64,000 bases of DNA from Areca catechu (lineage: Eukaryota > Streptophyta > Magnoliopsida > Arecales > Arecaceae): NCBI GenBank assembly GCA_021397845.1, contig CM038052.1, positions 168,694,182-168,758,181 of the forward strand. Reading direction: 5' to 3'. Below, one piece after another: positions 22,804 through 34,205 of this stretch; the first letter of the stretch is position 1; every line of letters starts with the position of its first letter. A program made the position numbers and the translations under genes. The notes beneath the pieces are model-generated. The model was given only the letters and a program-made list of their open reading frames with translations, had not been told where the DNA came from and ran no database searches.

Positions 22804-23324
22804 TGAGCCACACATACAGGTGCCAAGTCCATCTTGGTGCCTACAAAGCAGTCCATGCATAGATAATAGTTGCATGGACCCTATGCACATGAACCATTTT
22901 TTTACAACAATGCCTGAGAGTCTACCCTAGATTTCTTCACCATGTCCAGATATTAAAAAGGGGATTCCAATTACTGTAAAAATAATGATTATCCTAAATT
23001 CTAATCCTAAAGATATTTCATGTACCAATGTTCTGGGTGAAAACTTTGTTACTGCCAAAATGCCCCTCTCCCAGAATATCCCTATAATTAAATTTTATAA
23101 TTAAATACATATATCCAAAAATCCCATCTAATATCAAACAACTAAATTTATGTTCCATGTATGTTAGGACTCTTATCTTGGTTATCTCTAGGCATCAAGT
23201 TATTTTTGTGAGAGAGAATGGAGCTACTCTTTTGCGATGGTACTACATATGAGATTCAATTGATGGGAGAGAATCTCATCTCAATTTGGAAATTGCAAAC
23301 TCAAAAAAATAATTCTAACTAAGA
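22804..23324. other. Spacer, nothing recognised
   Basis: AT-rich flank between the MITE-like element and the ABC-transporter fragment. No coding frame with recognisable features. Confidence 0.6.
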
Positions 23325-23654
23325 GGAAGTGGGGCTAAAAGAATTCCCACGATACTGAAGAGGCCTGCAGTACCGATGCTAGATGAAGCTACCAGTGCCC
23401 TGGATGGAGAATCTGAAAGAGTAATCAAGAATGCTTTAGGATCAAAGAAATGGGGTCGGCAAAGTGTGCCATTGTGCAAAACCACTCAAATTACAGTTGC
23501 TCATAGGCTTTCTACGGTGATTAGTTCATACGTAATTGTGGTAATGGACAAGGGCAAGGTGGTTGAGATGGAAAACCATACAAACTTAATTGCAACAACT
23601 CATGGCGCTTATTCAAAACTGTTCCCTACAAAAGCCCGGATGGAAGGTTAATTG
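23325..23654 (+). pseudogene. ABC transporter B-family nucleotide-binding domain fragment
   Basis: The frame reads from a degraded signature region (SGAKRIPTILKRPAV, about 23,328-23,372) through the Walker B and D-loop MLDEATSALDGESERVIKNA to the H-loop QITVAHRLSTVISS and the tail DKGKVVEMENHTNLIATTHG, ending with TAA just after RMEG. These are the last roughly 100 residues of an ABCB-type exporter. The Walker A and Q-loop are absent upstream, and the signature motif has lost residues. An in-frame insertion of about 12 residues (KKWGRQSVPLCKTT area) lies between D-loop and H-loop. It is a truncated gene copy, tail to tail with the C78 peptidase gene 250 bp away, and it is duplicated at 63,328-63,657. 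Confidence 0.8.
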
Positions 23655-23902
23655 AGTTGTAAAAAAATAAGTTCGAAGTTCATTGAGTGGTATTTGTTGT
23701 ACATACGATAGGGATATCACATGAATTCTGAAGATGCCTAGATGAGCACTATAGTAAAGGAAAGAGATGTATATAATATTTTTAACATAATGAATTTCAA
23801 CAAAATCATGAGTCAAGAGAATAATAATTGTCACAATCCTCATATTCAAATGATAATTACCTTGGATGAGTTCACACATTCATCCTCTTCACAATCATCC
23901 TT

Positions 23903-23986
23903 CTAGAATTTAATTAATATGCTATCAATACTCTTGAGCTGCTCCATCTCTTCTCCATGTGCAATCCCAGGGTCAACATAGCACAA
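23903..23986 (-). CDS. ZUFSP: C78 gene last exon
   Basis: 84 bp: LCYVDPGIAHGEEMEQLKSI, DSILIKF and a TAG stop. Acceptor TGGTTTTAG. CYVDPG is the conserved C-terminal block of the family. An identical exon occurs at 63,906-63,989. Confidence 0.88.
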   Translation of the reverse strand: MCYVDPGIAHGEEMEQLKSIDSILIKF

Positions 23987-26900
23987 CTAAAACCATAAAA
24001 AAATATATGTTATATGGTTTACAGGATAAGCTAGTTGTGATGCAGGAAAATTATTATATCCATATGACCTGATACTGGGGCTTTTTCAGCGTGTGAACCC
24101 CTCTTTTTATCAGCTTCTGCCAACCATTTCTATCTCTAAGAGAGCGTTCTAAAGCTGCTGTTCTCTGTAAGCATCAACAAAAATGGAAATTTTGGGATGC
24201 AATGATACAAGAAACTCCTAAATAATACAAGAAAAAAAGCTATTAATGAAACAACTAGTAAGTTGGTGAGAAAGAATTTTGAATTCTTTCACCTGCCCCG
24301 GTAAGAAAATTCATCATGGACAAGCAAGACATAGGAAGGAAAGTATGATCAAAAGACATGTCTTCTAATATAAGCTGAGTCTAAACATGCAAAACAATAT
24401 AAAAAATAAGGATTCAAGTCCCGGAGGGACGTCCCATGGGACACCGAGACGGGGTATCATCGTATATGTTGAGACAGGACGTTCCACCAGCATCCTAGCA
24501 TCCCGACCAGCATATCTTGTCCTAAGTGTCGAGACGGGGCGGTATGGTGGCACGTTCTATTTCATAGAAAAACCGGGACAATCCTATTTCACATGATTTA
24601 AAACCTTGATAAAAATTTCTACACCTAGCTTTTGCATTTCTGGAAGTACATATTTCGGTCCAGACAACCACCCCTGTACCATGCAGACATGCCCAAAAAT
24701 AAATTTAGTCAGGATAGTAGTATATTCATTCAATGTTCTGCTTAAATTAACTAAAACAATTATCCAGAACTTACCTTCCAGCATCAACAATAGATGTTAA
24801 ATCATGACTCATTGTTGATCTTTTAATTTCAAGTTAAATTGGCCTTTAAGCTGCTCTTCCTTGCATAAAATTGTAACAAGTCTTCACCTTGTTAGGGAAA
24901 AAATGGTTCACCATATTATCAGATTTATAACACCCAACTGATCAACCACTGGCAGATATTCTCTTTTTTAAAGAGTTAGGTACAATCTGGAATCTATGAA
25001 TATGTGGGAATATCTTGATTATTTTCAATCATTTGAACTCCAAAATAACAAATATGAAACAATGCAAATGACTTTGTTCTTCTGCATATAGTTAACTTTT
25101 GACGATTTCCCAAACTTCTGTTTGCAGTAGAAGCAAAACTATACCTATCAACTGAATCTCACACAAAGTTAGTCATTGGTTCAAAAATAGCCAGACAAAC
25201 TCAGTGTGCTTGCCTTGGAAATCAAGAACTTGTTTGTTTGTAGACCTTTCAACTGGAAACCTGTTTGCTAGTCACATACTGCTCTTCTTTACGACTTTCA
25301 TAACCAAAAATGTCTAAATTTATGCCGTAGACAAAGTCTATAGATGAGTTAGAAGCAAGATTTAAACATTACGAACCATCAAATGCCATGAACAAAATCT
25401 AATGGGGGTGGTCAAAATGTTGTAACATGCCGTTATGAAACAAAATCAGAAATTTTGGAAGCCTATTTTATGAATTACCTTTTTTGACAAAAAAGGTGAG
25501 AGTGACACCAACCGTTTCATTGAACTACATAATTCCTTTGCTGTAAAGGTTCTTATTGGCAATTGTAATAGCATAATGATTACTTTGTGATATTTCATAG
25601 ATATTAGTATTTCTGTTCAAGTACATTTCAAATACAGCACAGTAAGAAAATATAAACCAACTTCCTGATCAAGTGCTGATATCAGATTATGCTATTCGGA
25701 GCATCACGTAATGAAAGCAGTAACAAATGCAAAGGGCTTTACAACCACTAGCTTGGCTCTGATCATTAAAAGAATGCTTTAAGGCACATTTAATTCCCAA
25801 GCGGTACAATCAACCTCGAGAAATCACTTTAAGAAGAGATGCTTACTCGGTAGCTATTAATAAACAACTCTTCAAGCTTAACAAACAAGGAGTTTTTTAT
25901 CACCATAACTGCTATGATCAATCCACATCTGCAATCACAATTTATATAAGGATATGAACACTTTTATTTAATTCAGAGTCTCAAATCCAAGAAAGAATCT
26001 CGGTTGTGAAAGGAATGAAAGAGCTGGTTTACCAATCCTCATCATTACTTCATTCTATATTGATTCAGTTCTTTGCAGATACCCATTTGTATCTACAGAA
26101 TTATTGAAAGTAGTCACAACTCACTACATAATTTACCAATTAAGTAGCTGACATATGTTGTCCAAGTTGCCTTCGTGAAATTGGTTCTCTCTTATTTTTG
26201 CAATGCATCGAAGTTTAGTAGCTCGGAAGGCAGATTTCTATAGTTGAGAAGGTTTACTCTATTTCAAAGTCTAGGTTCATCCACTATTTCAACTAATATA
26301 TGACTTTCTTTAAACCAAATTGGCGGTAAGCAAAACGGATCAAAGCAGAAGGAAATGTTAGTGGAAGGGAGTACAACCTAAGAGTGAGGGAGTTAATTTA
26401 ATTGACCGGGACAGTGTATGCAAAAATGAAGGCAGGAAGGGTCTTAATATTATAGTCATTGATGTAGCTTTGATGGGAAAATGGGGGTGGAAGATGGAAT
26501 GAGTAGCAATCATTATAGGAAAAGAAAGTTGCATTCAGAAGGCTCCGAAGTGAGATAAACAATTACAATGTGGACACCACCAGATCCATTCTAGTTTTAG
26601 CTCTAAAGACTTCATAATTGATTTGGTTACTACAGATGGATGTTGAAGAATACTGCTAAAATTTTGTTTAAAAAAAAAGAAATGGTTAAAGACAAGAAGA
26701 TTTAAACATCTTCTAACATTAAAATTCATGGAAAATGGTTTCAGTTTCACTGCTCATTCTTCATTCTCGAGTCTATTATGCCATGCACTTGGAAATGCAA
26801 GGACAATAACCACAGTTATTCCAGTGCATCTTTAGAGTGAAAAGTGAAAACGCTGAATAATACATCAATACTTTCAAAACTTTTATTCTGCATTGATACA

Positions 26901-29900
26901 TTCATGACCAACTTGATTTGCAGATTTCCAATTAGGCACAAAGAAACCCAAAGCAACTTTAAATGGTAACCTGGATGTCATCAATCTCGCTTTGTCTAAT
27001 CATCAAAGATAGACATCTCCAGTACATCAATGCGAGTACCACGAAATGCAACAGAATACAGTAACAAAGTATAGCATAACTTACATGGGCAGGGTCTAAA
27101 ATCAAGAGAATGAATTGGTTTTGTGATTTATGCCCTCTCCTTTGCATTTGAATCCCGACGATAGTTCGTGAGTGGCCATCATGCTGGAAGTACAAAGGCC
27201 TGCTAATGGAATCCCATAATTAAGTATTACTTCATCGAAGCAACTTTAACTATGCGAGAGAATATAATAGATATAAAAAGCATACAAATTCTTAGAGGAA
27301 AACTGTTCCAATCAGCATATGTAGGAACAGATATGGTTAGAGTGAACTCACGTTTTATCACTGATAAGTACATGTTCAGAATTATCCACTCTGCCACCAA
27401 TATCACTTGTAAAATAGTTCCAGACCCAATCAACAAGGACCTGATGACCATTGATCTTCCTTTTATATGTATTAGAACCATCACCATTTATCATAGTATC
27501 TTTAGAATGTCTAGCTAAATAATGATGTTCTTACCAAGAATTTTCATAGGACGAAGGACCTACTTCAAAATCATCACGCTTTGTGCCGAGCAAAAACTTA
27601 TCCATCGGCCCATAAAATTGTTTCTTTATCTTTTTCCCTTTAGATTCTCCATTATTTAGTTGCTTTGAGGAGGCTGTACTGTCAAAATCTACAATTCTTG
27701 ATTGAAGCCCAAAAGAACGGAAGAGTGTGGCACACTCGGTAGCTCCAATCCATTTCTTAGAGCCATAAATTTTATGGTCAAATGACTTTGAGCCAAGAGT
27801 ATCAAAACCTCTTTCCCAAGCAATCTCAAGCCACCTCTGCAATGAGGGAATATCGGGAACAAATCCTGAACCACCAAACATAACATCTCTAGCTTCTTGT
27901 CTCTGTGTTAATAAATGAGAGCTAAGCATTTGAATGTTACGCCATCCACATCCCCAACCAGCATCTTCTGACTCGATACTCTGATAGTGATCGATGTGGC
28001 CTGATACTATACTTCTTGAATTTTCACTTTCTAATTCCAAGCATCTCCTCAACAAAGCCATAAGACCACCTTCAACCTTATAGAAGGTGCTTCTAATCTG
28101 TAAAGCCACCAAACTAGATGTTTCTTCATCAGGAATTTTTCTATAAGCAGATGAACCATGGTCCATGCTTGTTTCTGGTGTTCTTCCAGAATAAACAACA
28201 AACGGTTCCCCATAATTTGCTGGCCCATCCTGCAAATAAGCAATTTTGAGCTTAACTAGTACATTTACATAATTTGGGAAAATAAGAGCAATCTCGAATA
28301 CATTCAGCTAAACTATTCTTAAAGCAATTCAATTTCGAGGAAAGGAAAAATGGAAAATTTTCATTCAGACACATCTAAAAACTTGAGTTAATTGAATTTG
28401 AGCTGGCAAAAGGAAGCATGTTCAAGAGAATAATTCATGACTTATAGCCATACTTTTTGTTGGCACAAATTTATAGCCATGCTTACTAACCAAGTCAGCA
28501 GAGAATGTTGAGCCAGATTAAATAGTTCTATATCCTGTCCAGGGGCTTTGAATATAAAGTTGATAAAAGGGACAATTTTCTTACATAATAAAAATGGGAT
28601 AAAATGACTGGTTAAGAAAACACTAATTTTCTTATAAAAAATTCTTTATAAATAGAACTAGTTACCGATCAGTACATTATATTGCTGGATTCTGGCCTAT
28701 CCCTTAAACTGGAATGCAAAACACTGGAATTTTGAAGTGAACCAGTAAAAGAAATTCCAGACTTTTAGTTAGAAAAAGAAGTTTAAAACTAAACAACTTT
28801 CATCATGTTAGTTATGCATAGTCCCATGGTGACAATCTCTCTTTAGCTTGAATGGGATAAGGAAGGCCCATCTGATCCATCTGTTGTCAGCTAACCAGTT
28901 CCCGCTTGAAAATTATTGTTTTAGTAGAATACCATATCCTTTGACAAAATATGTGATTCTCCAATGCAAATCAAAGTTCTAGTTTATTCATTGGCATCCC
29001 AATGCCTTATCACATCCATCTTAATCTCTTTACATTTCAAACCTTATATTTGAACACTAAAAATCTTTCTCTAGTGTGCTTATTTTTAACTTTGATGTTC
29101 ATGCTATACCATAGATCCACCTCAACATCTTCATTTCCGTTGTACCTATCTTATATGTCATAAATTATGCATTAACACGGGACATTTTGACAATTTACCC
29201 ATGCAACAATAAATACACATATACAAACATAAACACATACATAGGTGCATACATATGTATATATATATAGAAAGAAAGAGATCAACTTGGCTACACTCGA
29301 GTGGATCTCCATCAGATCTTGTCATGTCTAGATCAGATGTTAGGGACCCCACATTGATAATTAGATCCGTTGGATGTAATCTACTACATCTAAATTATAC
29401 ACGCACAAAAATCATGTAATTTGGAGATCCCTAGCCTATACATCAAGTAATCAAAAATTTTGATAGTTTAAGTAATGCAAAATAATAAATATTTTTCTCC
29501 AAACCAAATGATTTTAAATATATAAGCAATTTAAAGGTAGTAGATTATATCCAACAGTTCGAATCATCAATGCACGATCCCATTGAGAGACTTGGCTACA
29601 TTTGACTAGATCTTTACTCGGATCCAATGAGGTCTAAATCAAACAATGGGGTTCCCACATAAATGGTTCAAACTATTAAATATGATATATCACCTCTAAA
29701 CTACTTCTATACCAAAAGTCATATGATTTGAAGACCTATAGTTTATGCATCAAATAATCAATATAACATTTATTGTTTCTTGTTATTTAAACTATGACCA
29801 CTTGATACATAAGCTAGGGATCTCCAAGTTATGTGATTTTTTGTATGTAAATAGTTTAAAGATGGTAGATCACATCCAATGACTCGGATTATCAATATAA

Positions 29901-30235
29901 GAACCACACCATTTGATCTAGACCAAACAAGACTTGAGTGGAGATCCACTCGAGCATAGCCAAGTCACATGCCCATGCACACCCACACCTATAAATATGC
30001 ACCAAACACATACATAATGAAAGGGCTCTCCAAAAAATTGTGAGTGCACGCACACACGCACTGATGCATGCAAATACAAAGAAAGGGTTCTTGAAAATTG
30101 CAAATGCAGCAACCTATAGAACAATATCCACATGAGCCTACCTTCTTTCCAGGACTTGGTGGAGCTAGTGCAAGTTGTCCTGCCAATGCCATGTCTCCTT
30201 CAAGTTCATCCTCCACAAAGTGATTGTTGGCATGC
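23903..30235 (-). CDS. ZUFSP: C78-family cysteine peptidase (ZUFSP/UFM1-specific-protease-like), split gene
   Basis: Host gene on the minus strand. Proposed coding exons: 30,235-30,142; 28,229-27,535; 27,459-27,352; 27,199-27,085; 24,164-24,069; 23,986-23,903 (stop TAG 23,905-23,903). All junctions keep frame with GT-AG signals. The product starts (after a missing first exon) with HANNHFVEDELEGD, the end of a zinc-finger-like N-terminus. It has the catalytic Cys block EDAGWGCGWRNIQMLSSHLL, GHQVLVDWVWNYF, FQHDGHSRTIVGIQ, the Asp/His block LILDPAH, then KLIKRGVHTLKKPQYQ and CYVDPGIAHGEEMEQLKSID. This is the peptidase C78 fold. The human relative ZUFSP/ZUP1 is a K63-specific deubiquitinase; plants have one such zinc-finger type. 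About 396 residues are seen. The first coding exon was not found. Confidence 0.88.
24069..24164 (-). CDS. ZUFSP: C78 gene penultimate exon
   Basis: 96 bp, 32 codons in phase 0: starts RTAALERSLRDRNGWQKLIK and ends RGVHTLKKPQYQ. Acceptor GCTTACAG and donor GTCATA. It is too short to show as a long open frame, but the match to the family C-terminus is good. Confidence 0.85.
24165..27084 (-). other. ZUFSP: 2.9-kb intron of the C78 gene
   Basis: AT-rich, without recognisable coding sequence on either strand. It holds a small MITE candidate (24,410-24,584). The unusual length comes mostly from sequence I cannot classify. Confidence 0.7.
24410..24584. mobile_element. Small MITE-like insert in C78 intron
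   Basis: A 175-bp GC-richer island in AT-rich intron. Ends GGATTCAAGTCCCGG and CCGGGACAATCC are inverse of each other with a small gap, and the inside contains a GGGACGTCCC palindrome. No target duplication was identified. Confidence 0.35.
27085..27199 (-). CDS. ZUFSP: C78 gene exon with the DPAH catalytic block
   Basis: 115 bp after acceptor CCATTAGCAG. Encodes PLYFQHDGHSRTIVGIQMQR, a short basic linker, and QFILLILDPAH. The Asp and His of DPAH (27,096-27,085) complete the catalytic set with the Cys of the earlier exon. Donor GTAAGT. Confidence 0.88.
27352..27459 (-). CDS. ZUFSP: C78 gene exon, central strand region
   Basis: 108 bp encoding KINGHQVLVDWVWNYFTSDI and GGRVDNSEHVLISDK. The donor is GTGAGT at 27,351. 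This stretch is conserved in the family ahead of the substrate-binding FQHDGHSRTIVGI block. Confidence 0.8.
27460..27534 (-). other. ZUFSP: Proposed 75-nt intron in the C78 gene
   Basis: GTAAGAACATC at the start and ATATAAAAG at the end, about 72% AT, with TTCTAAT as a branch-point-like motif near the acceptor. Splicing joins TG and G to a Trp codon and continues as KINGHQVLVD in frame. The length is divisible by three and the unspliced reading is open except for one TAA (27,533-27,531). The alternative is therefore a single nonsense change in a continuous exon. Confidence 0.6.
27535..28229 (-). CDS. ZUFSP: C78 gene exon with the catalytic cysteine
   Basis: 695 bp after acceptor TTATTTGCAG. 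The catalytic Cys is codon 94 of this exon (27,950-27,948) in GWGCGWRN. Further conserved pieces are VPDIPSLQRWLEIAWERGFD and KKWIGATECATLFRSFGLQS. The donor GTAAGA at 27,534 is a perfect match; the same frame reads into TAA if the exon is not spliced there. Confidence 0.85.
29284..29588. mobile_element. Foldback MITE unit 1 (right end truncated)
   Basis: Left arm CTTGGCTACACTCGAGTGGA running to about 29,440 (with GATCCGTTGGATGTAATCTA). The inverted arm is readable at 29,530-29,575 (GTAGTAGATTATATCCAACA). The outer right end with TAGCCAAG is missing, and unit 2 starts at once. Confidence 0.55.
29590..29964. mobile_element. Foldback MITE unit 2
   Basis: Left end ACTTGGCTACATTTGACTAG; right end GATCCACTCGAGCATAGCCA followed by AGT. 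The right arm, inverted, aligns with the left arm of unit 1 for some 200 bp (for example GGAGATCCCTAGC in unit 1 against GCTAGGGATCTCC here), so the arms are long and diverged. Non-coding. Confidence 0.65.
30142..30235 (-). CDS. ZUFSP: C78 gene exon with zinc-finger end (second coding exon)
   Basis: 94 bp. Acceptor ACATACAG at 30,236-30,243, donor GTAGGC at 30,141. It encodes HANNHFVEDELEGDMALAGQ followed by LALAPPSPGKK. The H-x-x-x-H spacing of HANNH looks like the histidine half of a C2H2-type finger whose cysteines would be in the missing first exon. It begins with one base completing a split codon. Confidence 0.8.
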
Positions 30236-33200
30236 CTGTATGTGTTCCATGATGAAACAAGCATCAACTACAACATCATGGAAACTTTAGTTATATAGTC
30301 AAATATACATATACTGGGAATGCATCAACAAACATTAAACAATAGTAGTTTGCAAAATGCTAAACTCTTGGAAAGGACAACTCGTACCATTCCAATTCAG
30401 AGAAGGGAACAGTCATATGACAAAAGGGGCAAGAAGAAAACATTCTTGTCGTTGAATTCTTATATCATAGCAATCAAAGAACTTCCACCTGATAACCCAA
30501 AGAGAAGCTAATATTTAATTCAAATTTCCAAATATTATTTAAGTTAGAAAAAAAATCAATGCTATTTTCCAAACATAAATTAACAAACTCAGTTGATGAC
30601 CCATGGTGGTTTTGGATTTTTAAATATTGCAATAATATCATTGGTTTAGAGAAATAAAGAAATCTTTAATTTTACATAACGTATGCACTGAAGAACATTT
30701 CGTCCACACATGAAATATGAGCATAATATTACTAATCTACTACATCCAACAAAAGAAACAAGATTTTTTCATATGCATAACACCCCTATAAGACCATGCA
30801 CAAATATTTAATTAAATGAAAATATTTTTTTTCTTTTTTTCCATAGAAAAGAGTTAGTTGAGCCCAACCCAATTTCATTGAGAAAATGAAAGAACAAAGA
30901 TATAAGATCCTCTAGAGGAGGAAGGGGGAAGGAAGAGACAATGGATAGAACAAAAGGGGTGGAGGCTATCACATGAAGATTATAAGTTAGTTTTTTATTT
31001 TTGAGTAGCTTGAATACTAGAGAAATACTTTTATACTTGTGGAGGGACTTCCTTTGATCTAGCTTGCAGCAAGGAACCTGATGTACATATGATAAGAAGA
31101 ATGGAGACTTGCTGAAGTAGTGGTGTTGCATTATACAACAGGTCTAGTTTATTTCAACTATTAAATGAGTTGTGGTACTTCATGAAGTCGCTTTATTCCG
31201 TATGGTAAGAAATTGTTAAATCTCTTTCACAATTTATTCCAAGAGAAATTGTGGAGAACATAAATGATAATGCAAAGAATAAGGCTGAAAGAGTGAAAAG
31301 AGAAAAAAAGAGTGAAGAAAAAAAGAAAAGGCACCACAAGGTTAGAAAATGAGCTTCTAATAAAAACTAGGAGAATTTTAAAAAACATCAAGGTATGCAA
31401 TGATATATGGTCATATAGTATCCCCAATTGATGGATTTCCTATGACAGGGGGAACATATAACAAGCTTATGCGGGAAGGTCTATAGAAAATTAAAAAATG
31501 ACAAAGATGTAGTAAATTTGCACACAAGGATTGAAGACCGCCAAACATTGCCCGCTCGTACAAATATCATTCAACCAAGGATAGCCTAGGAGAGACCTCG
31601 AGGACAAAATCTTTACAACAAATTAACATGAACCAATTAGCATGATGTTCTTTAAAAAATATTTCCAACACTAGCATGAGGCCCCATGGTAAGTACGAAA
31701 GGAGTGCAGGAATGCAAGGAGTGAGGAAAAAGAAAAAATGAAATAGATACATGTCCATGCGATTGATTGGAAGCACAATATGATCCATCCTTACCACCAG
31801 CTTATTTTTTTCCTTTAAAAAAGTATTCTGTGCATTGATCTGTTCATCATGCATCTAAATTGAGCAACAACAAGTGTTACTTTTCCATTAAAATCTCCTG
31901 ATTGGTGCTTTCTTATCCAATAAAAAGTTCTTGCTTATTTTCTTCTATCTCTATGAAAGGTTGTGCCGAATGAGCACATATTTTTTGATGCATAATTCTA
32001 TCATATTCTCACGAAATGAATCGATGGGGTTTCAAAACCAAAAGGAAAAAGAAAAAGCACGAAAGAAAGGAAAAAAAGTAGCACAATTCTATCAAACAAA
32101 TTTCGTCCGACACCAAGATGGACACATGAATTTTGCTCCAATGGGAAAAATCACCTAGCCATAAATCCGATAAATCAATTGCTAGTTACAACATAGAACT
32201 AAAAAACTTATTTTCCTTCTTCATCTCAACCCCAAAACCACAAGAATTAACAACGAACTTCATTCCTAAACATTTTTGTTTTAAAAAAAAAGAGAAGGGA
32301 AATCAAACTACTCTTCTTCAACATCAAGACTGCCAACTTTCAAAATAAAGGAACGGAAAGTGCTTATAAATCAAAAACAATATTTAAATGTAATCTACTC
32401 ATAGCATGGGTGTCACCAGTATGCATACCTGATTGCAGGGAAAACAAAAAAGATTCGAATGCCGGCAAGGAGGGGCGTCGTTTGAAAAAAGACACGTTAG
32501 CTTTTGATCTCAACTTATTCCTGGACTTTCTAGGCCCGTCCGTGCCCAAATCTTGCCCCCAAGTTTGGGCATTGGGATTGGTCAATCGTGTAGCAGTAAC
32601 ATCCTCGACACGAAGTTTATCCAATGGGCCTACATATCCAATTTGGACAAGGAATTGGATCTCTGACCTAATGTCGACTAAACTTGTTCGCTTGGCAAAA
32701 GGGTTGGCCCCAAAACCTAAATTTACATCATTTTTTTCTCAATTTGTTGAAAAGTTTGGATTTGCTTTAAAATTTCTTGTGAAATTTCTCTTGACTTTAA
32801 CCTACTCAAAGGATGGTCGGCTTATCGTGTCTTCTATGAGACTACATCCCAATTCAACACTAATTGTAGGACTCGAATTAGAAAATATGGTTCCTAAATA
32901 TAGTAGGTCCTGTCTTTTTTGGCAGAATGTAGTAGGTCCTGTTTGATTGTTGTTTATATTAGAGGTTTGAAGTCTCATATGAAACAAATTGTGCCATAAA
33001 AAGAAAAAAAATGCAAATGTGTTATTAAATTCCATGGGATGAGGGTATTCCATTTTTTCGATGAAATAGAATGGCGGTCATCTCATCTAGTCCCAAGGAG
33101 ATGTTCCAAGATATACTGATGAAAACAATAATGACATAGTATCCCATTTCAATGGATATTTCATTCCCGGAATATGCAGCATGCAATGCTATGGAAGCAT

Positions 33201-34205
33201 ATGGGTCATTAGAAGATAATTACCATCGACTTCATTAGTCTGTAAAGAGAGCTTGACTGAAAATTCATCATATGCTATGGAAGCATATGGGTCTGCAGGG
33301 GCTGTGTATGACCTTAGTTTAAATGGCAACATACATACTGAGAAAATTCATCATATATATTTTTGTTTTTGAGAGAAAAGTTTGGTCCAAAGAAATAGAG
33401 TAAATAGTATAGATCCACATGTATCTAAGTCTATTGTTAGATAAGGTTACCTATTGAACATCATCGCTATTTCTTTTAAGCAGCTACATCTTTTAATTCT
33501 TTGGTTCCCAATATAAACCGTAATTTCAACGAAACCTTGGCAAGTTCATCAGCCCTTGCGCAATTAGAGTGTTTTCTTGTGATCTAATAAAAGTTAATAA
33601 AATCTATCCAATGAGAAGAATGAAATTTAATTTTGAGTAAAATTTTCAAATCCATATCCTTTGTCCTATCAATCTATATTTTTCTCTCTTTTCTCTCCTC
33701 CTAAAAACCAAGACTTCCTAAAGTCTAAAGTCCTTTTTTTTAGGGGACTAAAATCACAAAACATTAAGATTTAGAATCATCGAAAAAATAGCTTCATGAT
33801 CTTGAAACTTTTAAAGTGTGATGCTGAATACACATAGGTATAGGCCAAGGATAATGCTTGCATGAACCATGTTTGATATGTCAGCCTAACTTGCAATTGA
33901 GTTTGTGTTTAGTACTTCATATAGGCATGCAGCTTCAGCTTAATCTATTGCATATAAAGTGTGCCAATATGCAGACATAGCCTTGATCACAAATCCATTT
34001 CTAATAAATCTGATTTGACTGGAGGAGACGTAGCTTATCCAGTACAATCTAAACCTTCAATAAGGATTTTTTGAGATGATTTTGTACATAATTTTTTTGA
34101 GAAAAAAATTCTGTGTGAAATTTAATAGATCTGTACTCTAAAAGATTAGAAACCTCTTTCAATTTGCAAACGAAGAACCTTCAACCAGGGTCCTATTCTA
34201 GTCAT
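30236..34205. other. Non-coding or unrecognised stretch upstream of the C78 exons
   Basis: Expected to hold the missing first exon of the C78 gene, but I found no C-x2-C finger with a fitting donor. A minus-strand open stretch at about 32,430-32,700 ends at a good donor (CTGCAATCAG GTATGC). Its phase does not match the next C78 exon and its protein (for example LRVEDVTATRLTNPNAQTWG) is not one I recognise. The rest is AT-rich, with a repeat of CATATGCTATGGAAGCATAT-like words near 33,180-33,290. Confidence 0.55.

Larger units (their letters stand above)
28230..30141 (-). other. ZUFSP: 1.9-kb intron of the C78 gene with foldback elements
   Basis: Between the zinc-finger-end exon and the catalytic-Cys exon. 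Contains the two foldback MITEs at 29,284-29,964 and a short TA/TG-rich run near 29,205-29,270. No coding sequence is seen. Confidence 0.7.

Noticed and set aside
27531..27533. Firm call of a premature stop that kills the C78 gene
   Set aside because: A perfect donor overlaps the stop and a 75-nt AT-rich segment can be spliced in frame, so the nonsense reading is only one of two options.
32410..32946. 178-residue plus-strand frame
   Set aside because: No recognisable domain. The opposite strand looks at least as coding-like and has a splice donor; neither is supported enough to call.
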